Positions 43,534 through 56,736 of a stretch of DNA of 64,000 nt are shown one piece after another (the stretch's first letter is position 1; every line of letters starts with the position of its first letter). Below the pieces are notes generated by a model, which was not told where the DNA came from, did no database searches, and saw only the letters and a program-made list of their open reading frames with translations. This DNA is from Synanceia verrucosa (taxonomy: Eukaryota; Chordata; Actinopteri; Perciformes; Synanceiidae), in the NCBI GenBank assembly GCA_029721515.1, contig CM056570.1, positions 2,426,533-2,490,532 of the forward strand, in the 5' to 3' direction. The translations under genes were made by a program, and so were the position numbers.

Positions 43534-46500
43534 TAATACAGAAGAAAATGTGTGTGCGCCTCCTGGCATCCTCAGCATAGCTGCCATTGTTGTTTCTGTT
43601 TTGAGGTAAACAGTGAAATCTACCGCTTTGTAACTATCACCTGGTCTGTATGTAATCACAGAAAAAAGGAAAATAATCATAGTAAATGGTTCTTTACAAG
43701 AGTCTCGAAGCAGAAGTATTGTGTTACCGATTGTGTTGTGTTACTGTTTGCTCTCTTACAAGTCAAAGACGGCAGTTGGGTCTGGTCTACGTCATCTGTC
43801 AGCAGCGCTCGGACCAGAGCTGTGCCATCCCATAAGCACAGCAGGTTTATAGACCTCTGGAGGCTCAGCCAGGCCTGCTGCTTCATCCTCAGGGGTCAGT
43901 CACATTCTCATTTTTTGGTTCAGGTTAATGTCATGTTTGGATTGTTCGGTGACGTCGCTTTCAGACTGAATCACTGCGTACGCCTCTCCCTTTCCCGTCT
44001 TTGTTTTGGAGATGTTGTCTTAATTTGTTGTATTTTAAAATATGTATCGCTCCTAGCAAAGCCACCATAGCATCCAGTGTCTCATATACTGTAATGTTTC
44101 ACCAGAATAGCTTGCAATTTAGTGTACTTTTGGGTTCATATTATGATTTTGGGCATAAAAAAACTCGCAAACACTGTTTTAACGTGCTAAATAGCATGCT
44201 AGTATGGAATAGCAACCTAACAACAGAATGACAATGAAAAAGTCCATATGAAAACATTGGCTTAGCGCCTATAAGCACATCTGTGTCTTGTTGTGCCGTG
44301 ACGTCTTCCCAGAGTACTAAAGCATAATGGACTTACTATTAGTTGAAGTTAACTTAATGGCTTAATGACAGGGAGTTATTTCTCCTGATTCTCGTGAAGT
44401 CTTCAAATAATGGCGTATTGTTGCAGAGCCTGCACTCCTCCTTCACTTCCATCACACCCTTCCTCCTTCCATCCTCTCTGTTCAGAGAAACAGAACTAGC
44501 TTTGTTTTTTTTCTTTGCTTTGCAATAATCACTTGAGTCTGAATCACAATTCCAAAGCTTGGAGGTCACAACAACTTCCCCTTTGGGGTTTGATTTAAGT
44601 GGCACTTAGACCCGCTACTGTAGCTAATCACGAGGATTTATAGAGTGCATCACTGAGGGGCCGGAGGGCCGATGAATGTTTGCTGGCACCCTGCTGCAGG
44701 TGTTACAAACCTCTTTGCTTTCGTCCCGTCTCTCTTTCCCCTCGTCTAATATAGCTGCTGATGGAAGGCAGCTGGAAGACCTCGCTCGGGGTTCTGTTGG
44801 TGAACCATAACGCTGGCAGCACCCTCCTCCTGTTGCCGGTCACTCTCCGCTCCGGAAAGTCCTCCACGTAAAGCTTTAATAATTACATTGATCTTGAGGG
44901 GGCCCTTTACGACCTGCTGATGCGTTCGATCACATTGCAGCATGGCACTCGTTAAGGGCTCCTGTGTTTTGCATATTCCAAGTTCGTGTCTGTCCTTTCC
45001 CTTGTGTTTCTGGTAATTGGGAGTTTTCACATGGTCCTGGAGGAGAGGGGTTGAGGATGGAGGAAGAAGTAAACAAGAAGGGGTTGTTGCTCAATAGAGA
45101 GGCTGTCAGAATCTCCAGAGGCATGTAGTACAAGATCCAGATGTTGTAACCCCCAACCCCATCACACTCCTGTCTACCATACATGACCTTAGCGATGGAT
45201 CACATTGCGCTGAAGGCATTACGGCACTCTTGGATTGCGCTCGTGTTCGTGCCATTGTCCACGGTGCCTCTCTGTTTTGTATTCAGGCTGACTACAGGAA
45301 GTCGTTATTAGGCTCTGCCTTATCCGAGGAAACATATCTGTTCCCTCCCTCCTCCCACCCTCTTTGAGTTTCCACCCGATCACATCTTTGGTCTGGTTTG
45401 AGTGAACACAACAGCGGGCCGAAGCTAATGAGCTTGCGGTGATCTAAGAGCAATGCTTTCTATAGGCATTCACCCCAGCCTGTGCCAAATGCCAAACACT
45501 TAACCTGGAAAGAGGAGGGAGTGATCGGAGAAAACACTCACATTAGAACCTTATTTGGAGATTTTTTTTAATCTGATTGTTTGCTGGTTTTGGCCTCAAG
45601 GAAGTTGAGACCCAAGAGTGTCAATCCAGGGAGAAAAACTCCAGAAAACTCCTCTTCCCCATCCTCCTCTTCACTGATTGACCTTTGGCATGAGAGGTCA
45701 GCGTTGTGTTGCAGCCGCATGACCTTTGGTAATGAGAAGGCAGGTCAGTGGGCGACCTGGAAGCGCTTTGTCCGCCTCTCCTGGGAACACAAACAGTGAC
45801 GATGCTAAGGCTAACAGGAACAGCTGCAAGGCCGCCGTCTTGTGTGCTCCGGCCCGCTCTGACGCCCATCCGTCATTTCACGGGAAATACAGAAATATAA
45901 ACAAAAAGCAAATCTCTGTGACTGATTCTCCTCAGGTGTCGAGGCACGTGTTGCCTTCAGAGTTACCGTCGCCAATAGTTTTCATGTAATTTATAGATAA
46001 TATGAGATCGCTGCCCGGTTTCCAAAAACCTAGCTCCTTTTGTAGTCTCTGTGATCTCTTTCTATGGGCGAGATGTTTTTGTAGCACTGCAGTGAATGAT
46101 TCACCCACCAAAGGAAAGGAGACAGGTGTGGATGTGGGTGGATGTGTGCTTGTTTGCTCATGTGGCTGTTCGTCCAACACTGCTCAAAGTATGCCAAAAG
46201 CTTGCAGTTACAGTTTGTAATGGGATTAAAACCAATGGCTGACTTGATTCTAGAGTTCATTCATCCCTTTTAACCCCAGCTACCTCATCCTGTGATCATT
46301 TAATTTATTTAGTCCACATAACCGTAGCCTGTTTTAGCCTTTCTGTTGCCTTTCACGACTCCCTCTCTCTCCATGCGCCACTGCTTTCATCACTGAAGAT
46401 CTCCCATGTTGATATCCCCATGTCATCTGATACGGGCTTCTTTCTGTTTTTTTTTATGTTGGCTTTTGAATCTGACTGGAGCTCCTGTGTGACTTTCAGA

Positions 46501-49425
46501 TGCAATTTACATATCTGGCATTAAATCGAACAGCTGAAAAAAGACACAAGTGGAGAAAGGAGCGGGTAGATACTTCTTGGCTGGCATCCATGAAGCAAAG
46601 ATTGCTAATCTGCTTGCACAGTCCGTTCTCTCTTTTTTAACTTGAGAAAAAGGCCATCCTTCAATGCTCTTTAAACTACACACAGCGGTTTTGCTGGCAT
46701 GTAAATTAAACTCATGACATATCGTTGACCCACAAGTGGAAAATGTAAGGCAGGGCCAGAGAGAAAGGAAGAACGAGTGCACAATGGCAAAGCAAAGCGC
46801 CACAATAACTGCTGGCATTGATCCCCCCTGTTGAACAAGCAAAGTTTTCTCAAGTCTGCTTGATGTTTGCATTGAGCGTCCTCTGGCTTTGCACGCTTTT
46901 CATTTTCTATTTGAAAGCAGTGCAGTTATGAAGCCACTTTGATCCCTTTCAATTGGGAGAGACTTCCATTTGTGCAGCATGAGACGGTAAGCCCTTTGCA
47001 ATCCCATAGGCTGCTCGTTATTTCACAACGCAAAATAATCTTTGGAAAATAATAGAAGAGCAGGGATTAGCGGTCGTCATCCTCGCATGAATTTATCATC
47101 TTGATAGCCAATGATAGGATGCTGCTTATTATTCAGATAACCAAATGAGTGATGGGCTTTCATCCACGTTGAGTCTCATGAGGTCATTGGAAAATATAGT
47201 TTGTGGATGAATGCTTCATGCCATTACATGTTTCCTTCTTAAATGGAAATGAATATCCTCAACGTTAAAAAAAAACCCCACCAGCGTAGGACAGTGGCTG
47301 ACCTGGAGCCGGAGGCGTAGGCCTAAACCAGACTTCACTGCTGTCTTGTCTGTCTGGAGATGGCTCTCGCACGGAGGAAATGAGTCTATGATACCGGCAT
47401 TGCTCGAATTCCTCCCCTTGTGTCATCACTGCTAAAGCAAATAGCGGCTTCGGGGGAAGGATTGTGCCACTGAATCAACAGATTGTTTGTGTCTTCACAG
47501 GCTCAAAGGGAACATTTTCAGAATTGTGGAAAGGTAGGAATTCAGGGAGCAGTTCCTTTGAGCCTGTTATTGTGAAACCAATGACTTTTATTTGTATCAG
47601 TCCCATCCCTCGAGTAGTACTATTTTCAAAGCTCGGCATTTGCAGGAAGAACTCTGGACATGAATCTCCACAATTTGATTGACTCTTTTGGAAATGAGAG
47701 CTGACTGTGACTTGAGCCATTGGATTAATTGATGCATACATGCTGGTCCTGGGCCTACCAGTGACCTGGGGAAGATGGATTGTATGTGAAATCAATTAAG
47801 GTCAAGACTAGGTCTCCTGCATGGGCTTTTGCACTTTTCTAAACTGTCATCACATGTTCAAGCAACACTGAAGAAGCTGGAGGGATATTGACAAAAGAGT
47901 AAATCCATATTAACTTCATAGATAACAGTTTAACATGGTAAAATTCCTGCTTATGGAACCAACACAACCACCACTAATTCAGCAAACGGTGTTATATTTG
48001 TGATATTAATGCAGTCTAATATGTATCTACAACTGTGCAGAAATGCCAGGTTTTGACACAATGAAGATTAGAATTCAAATACTGAATTATGAATGAAGCT
48101 TCAAACTATTCGGTGCAAGCCCCTTGTAATGCAAAATGTTTCATCTGTACTTATGAGCTAATTTTAAATATTTCTTGTCTTATTTCGCACATCACATTTA
48201 TTTAGCACTATTATATTCTTATTACCTCCTCAACTTTTTTACTATCTTCCATTCTTTTCTTTAAAAAATGATCAGACAAATAGTTAATTCAAATAGTCCT
48301 AGTACAAAATCACATTTCAGCTGTAAATACTACATTTCTGCTGCAAATATCATATGTCCTCTGCGAATATGGGTGTTTTATACTTTTATATCTGTTATAT
48401 CTTTATTTTTATTTCTTGTGCCTTTAAGCTGTTTTCTTTTACCTGAGGGTGTCTGAGCCAGTGGTGTTGAACCTGGTATCCTGGTAGTACAGACCACATG
48501 GGACACAGTAAATGATTTATATGCTTCATATATCAACATGTTCTTGATTAAAAAGTCATTTTGTATGCAAACATTTGAGGATTTCATATCCTGAGCATGT
48601 GTAAATGCTTTTATTTTTCTAGTTTGAATTATATATAGTATAGTCGTCCACACTTCCACAGTTTCAGACGAGGCGGCTGGGTCGGAGCTTTGAGTCTTTA
48701 TGTTGTGTGAAAGAGGTCCCTGTGACCTGAGGTCGTTACTCTGAATTGGCTTAAAGTCGCTCCTCATCTGTCCAGATTTAAGCTCCCTCTGTGGCTACCA
48801 CTCTCTTCATCTTCTCCCTATCGACGCACACCTTGGTAATTGGTGATGTGGACCATATGTTCAGATTGAATGGCCTTCTGTTCTGCAGAGCCACTTGACA
48901 TACTCAAGGACATATCATAAGCTTGTTGTTAGGCTTCCTGTACCTTCCTGGACTGGCATCACAGACAGGAATACAGTCTCCTTTAGTTCGTCCACCTCTT
49001 ATCAAACATCTCACCTGTCAAAACGTCACCTATACCTTCTCCTTCAAGTGCAAAACACTGTGTTTTTCTGTCACTATGTGTGATCGTCACCAATAAGTGA
49101 CCTCCTTAGACCTTATTAAGGGCCCGTGGGGACCAGGCAGCGGTGTGACCTTTCAGCTGGAAGGTCAGAGTGTTTTAATAGAGGGGTAGAGTAAAAACAT
49201 TTGCAGGTTTAGTATGTGTGTATGTGTTTGTATCTGGGTTTTAGTGTTGTAGTTTGGCATGTGTGCATTAATTAAATCAGTTTCCCTTCAATCACATCTT
49301 GTTTTGCAGTCAGTCTCTGTAGCTGGGATGATTAGCTGCTTTCCAAAATACAAACACTCACCTTGTTACTGTCCTAAAAACAGGAGTCAGTAACAGATGA
49401 ATGTTATCTTTGTGTCTCTTCACAG
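43534..49425. other. Long non-coding stretch, low in repeats
   Basis: 5.9 kb without recognisable exons and with few repeats. Blocks 44640-45000 and 46860-47200 look non-repetitive, with many homeodomain-type AATTA/TAAT words, the look of conserved non-coding DNA, but this cannot be tested from one sequence. Open frames at 43552-44070 and 46507-46872 have no family features. Confidence 0.5.
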
Positions 49426-49504
49426 ATTAACATGTTCCTGTGAGGAGTTTGAGAGTTCTGAACGCATGAATAGATGCAGAGCACGACCCTTTGTCATCCT
49501 ACAG
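49426..49504 (+). other. Candidate 5'UTR exon, 79 bp
   Basis: Acceptor TTTGTGTCTCTTCACAG ends at 49425 and donor CCTACAG|gtaaga follows 49504; both are close to consensus. One frame is open throughout (it would read MNRCRARPFVILQ from an internal ATG). No family is recognised. It could be a 5'UTR or first coding exon of the gene proposed to start near 27.4 kb. Confidence 0.35.
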
Positions 49505-51290
49505 GTAAGACATGTTATACTGTGTCTGCACACATCATACTGCATCTTTTCCACATCGTGCAATTAGTGCAACAGTGTTGTTAATGAATCATGTAGGAGC
49601 AGGCGTTGCATAGAGCTGCAAATCAGTTTGATTTAATCCTGCTAAACGCTAAGGAAGCGAGCAGTAAAGAAGCCAATCCTGGTCCTTTTTCCTCCAGTGC
49701 CTCGGTCTGGCAAGTCCAGACAAGCCTCCGGTAAAAAGCAAGGATATTTGTTCTTCACCTCGCTACAACTGGGTCAGCGAGCAATGTAAAGGTGTTTACC
49801 TACGCCTCACAGCTCACAGTGCCCTCAAAGACCTTTTGAAATATTCCAGGGAGAAGATGGTGCATTTTGGATGCCATTCTGCACCTGAATTAAGAGTTAT
49901 TTTACACTCAAAACATGCTAGTTGAATGATTTGTGAGCACAGCCTTGTGTGACGGTGTATGACTGTTCACAAATTATCCCCACCAAGAAAAATAGCAGCA
50001 ACAGTTCAGGGTGAACTGTGTCCGTTTGCCTCCTCTAACACATGACTTCATGTTGAAGGATAAATCTAAAGTCAGAGCAGCCTTGCATGCACAAGTAATC
50101 ACCAGTGCGCACACACACAAAGACACATTTCTCTCTCATACTCACTCAATCTGTCTTTCTGCTTCGCTCTGACCTAACCCGCTGAAAGGCTTTCAGGACC
50201 ACGTCAGTCCGCCAACAACTCTCTGTTCAGGGGGCTCAGCAGGTCCGCCAGGCTGTCCTCCCTCCTCGTTCCTCCACATTGGTCGCCTTGTCAATGTAAA
50301 GACACAGGGAACTCGCCGGTGTGTGTGCGCAGCTCTGCATGGATGTGGTCAGTTCATGTGAATGCGTTTCGTTCCTGTTCATGCACATGTGTAATGCGTG
50401 CATGCCTGCGTTCATTTATTATTCTGTGTATAATCACGGGTGAATTTGGAGAGCAGCTGCGGCTGCTTTGTAACATGGACGGCGTCTGTTGTTGATCGTG
50501 CCGGACTGGAGGCTTCGGAGCTGCCTGGCCCAGCTTCTCCTGCCTGCAGCTGCTCGGACTCTCCCTTTTAATAGACTTCACAGCCTTGGATAAGCTTTTT
50601 AGAGCCCTAGAGGAAGTAAACACTGATTTTAGGTCAGGGCTGACGCTATTTAAGCCAGGTCCTAAAGTGGAAATCTGCAAATGCTAATGGTTAATTAATT
50701 CATTTTTTGGCAATTGGTGCTCAGCAGTTTTTGGCACGCGCTACGACTCTTGGTACGTTTTAATTCCTCTGCATGTGTTCTCCCCTTGGAGTGTCATCAT
50801 TTCCTACAGGAAATCGTGGTCATAATCAAGTAGACCAAAATTACAGTGAATAACAGTGGCGGGGGCACATGGGAGGTAATCAGAGGTAGTGGGTAATAAA
50901 CGTGATCAACAAATTATACCATTAGTATATGAATGCCAACAAGAGACAAAGGTGTTTGGATATTAACAACCACCAAAGTTTGACTTAGCTTAAGTTTTGC
51001 TCTTTGTACTTTGACTTGGGGAATGAGAACGCTTCAAACTGCTCCGCTATGGCATGCAGTGCAGACATTTTCAAATATTAATATCAGTCGATCATAAAAC
51101 TGTTCAGACAGATTCTCTCTGAGCGCTTTTGTAGTTAGTATTAGTATTATTATCATCAACTCAATGAGTTGTTTTTGTGTAATTTGGTCTTTATCATGGT
51201 AGACATACTAGACATTGATCTGATGACGCTCAACAGCTACAGACTGCTACCAGTTCCTCTTTAGGACCCTGGGGAGTGAGAGTTTGCCTT

Positions 51291-51560
51291 ATGGTGTGTT
51301 CACTGGAAATCAGAACTTGGAGTTCAGACCATCATAACCTCAAATTGTAGTGCTCCCAGCTCTTCCAGCCCTACAGACGTACAACAAAACATGTAGCTAC
51401 TGTTTACATCAGTAGCAGATAGCATGAACTCTTCGTCAGGTTTGTGAGATTAATCTGACTTTCTGAGTTGGTGATCCGACTTCAGAGAGAGTTCGGATTT
51501 AAATTCTGACTTGGAGCTTGGAAATTCTGACATTTGTGTACAACTGAACGCACCTTGAGT
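51291..51560. mobile_element. Probable MITE with GGTGYGTTCA ends
   Basis: GGTGTGTTCACTGGAAATCA at the left and ACTGAACGCACC at the right are imperfect inverted ends, with CAGAACTTGG/CTGACTTGGAGC-type words inside each arm. Confidence 0.45.
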
Positions 51561-51737
51561 CGAAACCACAAATGCCGGGCTCCCAGTGCTGCTGCAATGA
51601 CATTAATGCTCTGTTTTAACAGAAGTGTTTGTCTCCTTTTGCTGATAAAGTGGGGGGACAGGTCAGTGTCATCATGAATCTGAAGGGGACATGTCCCCCC
51701 GTCCATAGAGATATTTGAGAGCATGGTTCAGAGACAC

Positions 51738-51840
51738 TTAGGTATCAGAACTTAGCACCGAAAAATTATTCATTTTTTTGATACCCGATAGGATCGGAGC
51801 TTTTCGGTCGGTGCTACAAAAGTACAGAAGTTCGGTACCT
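51738..51840. mobile_element. Short foldback element, AGGTAYCAGAACTT ends
   Basis: AGGTATCAGAACTTAGCACC on the left pairs with GGTGCTACAAAAGTACAGAA and GTTCGGTACCT on the right. Such short GGTACC-ended foldbacks are common in fish. Confidence 0.5.
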
Positions 51841-53783
51841 TACTGCTGACTCAAACACGTCTGCCAGTAAGCATCAACTGATCCTCCCTCCCTGCTTTCT
51901 GCAGCAGCTGTGTTGACTGTCTGCTGCATGGGAATCCTTGATTACTGGGCCGACTGTACTTTTCAGGCTGTGCCTGGCAGTCGGCTCATTGTGTCCCTCC
52001 TCCCCTCCTCTCCAACACACAAACACTGCCTTAACTTTGATCGTGGAGAGTTGTAAAATGACTGCTGCTCCATCATCCAAGGCCTGAGGTTATGTGCAGC
52101 CTTTATTAGCCTAATGAATGGTTCTGGGATGTTTATCTGTGCTACAGTACGTCTGTCTGAAGACACCTCTGGCAGCCGTTTCATGTCCAATAACCTGCCG
52201 CTGGCAGACGGTCGCACGTGTTTGGCTTCATTAGAAGCATCAGCTGCGACGGCTCGGGATGACGAAGTCTTCATTAAAGTTTATGATTTGTTGATTTTAA
52301 TAATCTGTTGTGTTTCTTGATGTCATAGGGAGGCGTTGTGATAACAAGACACAGGTGTAGTGAAGTGACATCAGTGCACAAGCTCAGTTTGAGGCTGGCG
52401 CTCCAGCCCCGATGTGCAATTCTGATTTATGATTAACCTTTCTCAGCATTGCGAAACCACATATTAATATCAAGGGACTGTAAATGTGATGAAAAATTAC
52501 AAATGTTGAAACATTTTGGGATATATGAATGTGAGCCTCACTTTGTGATCGATAACAGATGCTTTGAAAAAGGCCAGACTTGGTTTTCAAAACATTTTTA
52601 ACTTGATTTCAACCAACTTATTCATCCAGTACACTTTATTTAGCTGATGTGAACATCAAAATATTCTTCTCAGCGCTCAAGGCTTAGGTAGCTGCATGGG
52701 ACCAAATGTTTCCCCATCACCAAACTCTTATTGCTGTTACACTATTCCAAGCGTGTCGGAGCATTTCCTGTATGTTATATAATAAAATCAAAACCAATGA
52801 GACAATCCATGTGGTTTGGCTCTTAAGAGGTTATTAAGGAAAAATATACAGTGTTCTCGTTGAATTGAAGTTTAATGAAGCATATGCAATCATCATTGTT
52901 GGATGTTGGACTCATACCAGATGTTCTGTCCAGCCAAGATGTTGCAGAGAGTTATCATGCACAATAATCTAATATTTTAATGTCTATTACGTGGATTCCC
53001 ATGAAATATTGGTCCCCAGGGGATGAATCCTACTGACTTTGATTCTTTGCCTCATCATATATGATAGTAAACTGAATCTCTTTGGGTTTTGGAACATTGA
53101 CTATGGTTAATGTAACTTGTAAAACCCTAGCAGTGTCTTTATATGGTGTGGTATCTGCTGCGCTGTCATCTCATATTTTTTTTATTTTTACTCATGGATA
53201 ATTCAGCCCTAAGTCAGAGAAACATTTGCTTTGAATTCACAGACTCGCCGTTCATTTCCAAGCCGTTTCCAGACAGGAAGCAGCTCTTATAACCAGGGAA
53301 CAGCAGAGGAAATGATAAATGAAGGAACAGCACGGACGCACGGCTTCAGATCAGTGCAGATCTGAGCTCTGTTTATTGTTGTAGCTGCTGAGGTTTTGTT
53401 AAAGATGGACCTGCCCTGATCTCCACAGTAGGAAGCCCAACTGATACGTTTGTGTTTGACACCCAGCTGACCCTCTGCTCATGTATGTGAGTGTGTACAT
53501 GACGGATTATTTTTCCAGTAACAATATCCAAACACATTTCCTTTTTCTCCTCCCTGATGATTTTTGAGTCCTATTTTTCTGTGTTTTTCTTACTTAATGA
53601 GACAATAACAACCAGACGGGATCAAGAGAAAGGAGAGAAGAAGGTTTTATTTCTCTGTAGACTCTTCCTATAATGTTATCAGTCACTTCTAATAACAATC
53701 TGAGCCTGTCAGCAGCAAAAACAAGAACTTTTAGTAAACTGACAGTTCAGACCAGATTCAGGAAGCATTGCCCCCATCCATCA

Positions 53784-54178
53784 CTTACCCCTAATTTCCA
53801 CTGGATGCGTAAAAACGTAGACGTCCATTGTCCGTCCATACGCACCAGAGCCGCCTGGAATCGCAAGAAGGAGATCTCGCAAATTCACGTATAATCGCGC
53901 GATATAGCGGGTTGTAGCGGAGCGTCAGTGAAAGAGAACCACCCTGTGTCCACTGAGTAGAAGCAATTATACGCTTTGCCGCAAACACGGGTTATTTTAT
54001 TTTGAAAATAAACCAGATGTTTTATTTTGTGTCTGTACATGACTTCCTGTCCCACACGATCTGCTCTGTGTTGAATTCATGCACTGTGCTCCGACGTCCA
54101 ACAAAAACAGAAACTCTTTCGATTTGTTTCGGCAGGCGTCAGCACGTCATTCTGTTTTCAGTGGAAATTAGGGGTAAG
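53784..54178. mobile_element. MITE with perfect 20-bp terminal inverted repeats
   Basis: CTTACCCCTAATTTCCACTG at 53784-53803 is the exact reverse complement of 54159-54178. The 395-bp element has an unusually CpG-rich left interior (ATCGCGCGATATAGCGGG) and no open frame of interest. Target duplication not evident. Confidence 0.8.
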
Positions 54179-55249
54179 AGGTTGGAAAATGCTGAAGTTA
54201 CCCCTCATTAGGGAGCTCTAATGGAGTTTCTTTGCTCTGTTTGGGACAGTGAGGACACACTGGGGGGTTGAGACGTCTCTAGAAACCCTGAAGCTCAGAC
54301 TGTGAGGACTTACTCATGTTCTTTCCCACTGGATTTCCAACAGACTGCTACCAGCAGCTATTTCTTTTAGATTTTGTAAAAAAGTGTAACATAGCAAATA
54401 TTGTTGCTTTGACATAGACAATTTAAATTTGGCTGCCCCTGGAAAGCCCTGTTTTGTTCTGCCACAGAAAATTGACGATTGGGTTTCTTTTGTGGAGAGT
54501 CGGGTAAGTGGGGAGATGAAGCCTGGAGGGACATGTGTATTCATAACAGCAGTGGCTCTTTTCTTTCAGTCAGCATTGTCTGCTGTTGTGGATCCTCTTT
54601 GCTCTATTGTCCGGTGAGTTCCGCTGGTGGTCTGTCATGTAAACAGCTCTCAAAGGGGAACCTTCTCCACTCTCCTTTTCAAAGCCTTTTCCCTCTATGT
54701 CTCTTTCTGTGGTCGTCTTCTTGTCTGTCTGCCTGTCTCTCTTTCCCATCCCCTTTTTTTCTGATTCTCCATCTCCACAACACACACAAACGTGCCAGCT
54801 CTAACTATTACTGCCACTGGGTCCCTCCCAGTGCAGAGCTGAAATTGTATATTGGGGTTTTAGATGCCGGTGGGGAAGGAAGGACCCTGCTGGCTTGTCA
54901 GCATCTCTGACCCCTCTGTCACAATGGGTCCCTCTCCCCTCCCACTCATTTCCCTGCCAAGCTGGGAAGAGTAAATATTTATCATCCCCCCACAACAATG
55001 GCTGGCTCGGAGGAGAAAGAAACTTTGAGCAGAGCCCCGTGGGCAAGACGGGTGTCAGCCGATGCCTAAAGACGGCTGCAGGAAGATTAAGATGGAGCCT
55101 CTGAATATTGTGGAGCAATATTATATTATATCACATGGTCAAGAGCCGCTCTGAGTCCTGAGTTGGTTAGACAGAAGACAAGTCTGTTTACTAAATAATA
55201 AATAAATATACTTTTGATTAAATGTCAATGCAAACCCTGAATCTTGTAG
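54179..55249. other. Non-coding stretch
   Basis: No gene recognised. A possible small exon, 54570-54613 (acceptor TCTTTTCTTTCAG, donor CCG|gtgagt), is too short to judge. A CT-rich patch lies at 54670-54770. Confidence 0.45.
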
Positions 55250-55330
55250 GGACTTCCAGGTAGCCTACAGAAATAGATTCATGGATTTTCCATCACTGGA
55301 TGAAGTTACTGATCAAAACCAGTTTGTCAT

Positions 55331-55815
55331 GAACTCTTTGAGTGCCAGCCACAAAGTGTCTTGTTCCAGTGTTTTTGTCCATTTTGAGTCATATTTAAAG
55401 ACCCACAGAATATTTTGTACTATGTCTCTGAAAACAGTGAATAGCTCAAATGAAAGGAGAGACTCTCTATTTCATCATGAAAAAAATGTTTGTTTTTACC
55501 TTGTTCCATTCTTGTTTTATCAGAGGTAGAGTAGAGGACACTTTCACCAAAATCACCACTTTTTGTCCAGATTCTGTTTGTTTTGCTCTCTAATCTCGAT
55601 CGTCTCCACTTCCTGTTTTGATCTCTGTGGTGTATACCGTCTCTTTATGCTCTGACTACATCTCCCAGAAGCCCCAATATTACTCACAGGCTGCGGGAGA
55701 GCGTGACCGGCGACCTGCTGCTGAAAAACCACTTTCAAGTATTATTACGTCGATGGCACTCAAACGTCGGATTTTAAATGATGTTGAAATACGTCAATGG
55801 CACTCGAAGAGTTAA
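55331..55815 (+). mobile_element. TTAA-type MITE, copy 3 (most complete)
   Basis: The left end AACTCTTTGAGTGCCA at 55332-55347 and the right end GGCACTCGAAGAG followed by TTAA (55812-55815) form TIRs of about 15 bp. The body matches copies 1, 2 and 4. ACTACATCTCCCAGAAGCC lies at 55655-55673. The 80 bp to the left (from about 55250) is also repeated in inverted form beside copy 4. Confidence 0.8.
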
Positions 55816-55989
55816 TATTTGAGAGGCACAATATGATCTTGTTATGATTTTAAACATTTTGCGACAGCATACTGTATGATTTTCTATGTATGTTTCTGTT
55901 TTATCTAATCATTCTCAGTATTTACATACACATATCTTGAGGTAAGAACTCAAGGGATCCCTCTTGGCCAAAATGACCACGTTAGTTTT

Positions 55990-56130
55990 TCCTCACTAAA
56001 AGTGAATCTGAGAATTTAGATTTTTTTTAATTGCTCAAAATGATTTATTGATAATCAAAGTAGATGGTGATTAATTTAAACGCTGACTACTAGTTGATTA
56101 TTTGATCAGTCTTTGCAGCTCTGGTTCAGA
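55990..56130 (+). mobile_element. ATTAATCGATTA-type MITE, right-end fragment
   Basis: GTGAATCTGAGAATTTAGAT, TTTATTGATAATCAAAGTAG and GTCTTTGCAGCTCTGG match the family. It lies in the spacer of the inverted repeat. Confidence 0.55.
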
Positions 56131-56736
56131 CATTTCTCATCGGGATAAATTGTGGTAGCTTAGGTCACCCAACTCAACTTTCGGTTTTTACCCAAAATAG
56201 AAGAACCAACAGACTTGTAGCTACGTTAAAGTAGCTACTGTATGGAACAGAGTGTATTTTTTTAAAGTTATGTTATTTCCTGTCACGGAGGTGCAGAACG
56301 TATGCGCTAAAGGGCGACTTTGAGTGGGCGACAAAACAGTTGATCTACATTGCGTGACGAGCATTATTGTTGCAGCTGCAGGCAGATGAAGCACAAATAC
56401 CTTGAATGTATTGAGCACAGACTAACCTTAACCCATGTAATATACAATCAAGGAAACACCTGGTTAAATGACTAATGCAGAGCACATTACAAGCAGGTGC
56501 TTCCACACATGTTTAGTTAGAAGCATAATTAGGCAGTTAAACGTCCCTCATGCTCATGTGCAGAAATGTTGGATAGACTCAAAATATTTTGCCAGTTGTG
56601 ACTCAAAGATGACTTTGCCCAAACCATCTGCAGTATGAAGGAGATGGGACGCTGCTTCTTCATTAATGAGAACACACAGCCCATCAATCAACAGTGTTTA
56701 CAAAGGCAGAAACAAATAAGCCTCTCTGTAGGCCTG

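Larger units (their letters stand above)
49505..53783. other. Non-coding stretch with minor repeats
   Basis: No coding exon recognised. It holds a probable MITE at 51291-51560 and a short foldback at 51738-51840. CA-rich patches occur near 50105. Otherwise unremarkable. Confidence 0.55.

Noticed and set aside
43552..44070. 172-codon open frame
   Set aside because: It begins just after a MITE, contains no recognisable domain and lacks splice or promoter context.
48378..48767. 129-codon - strand frame
   Set aside because: No recognisable domain and no conserved neighbours.
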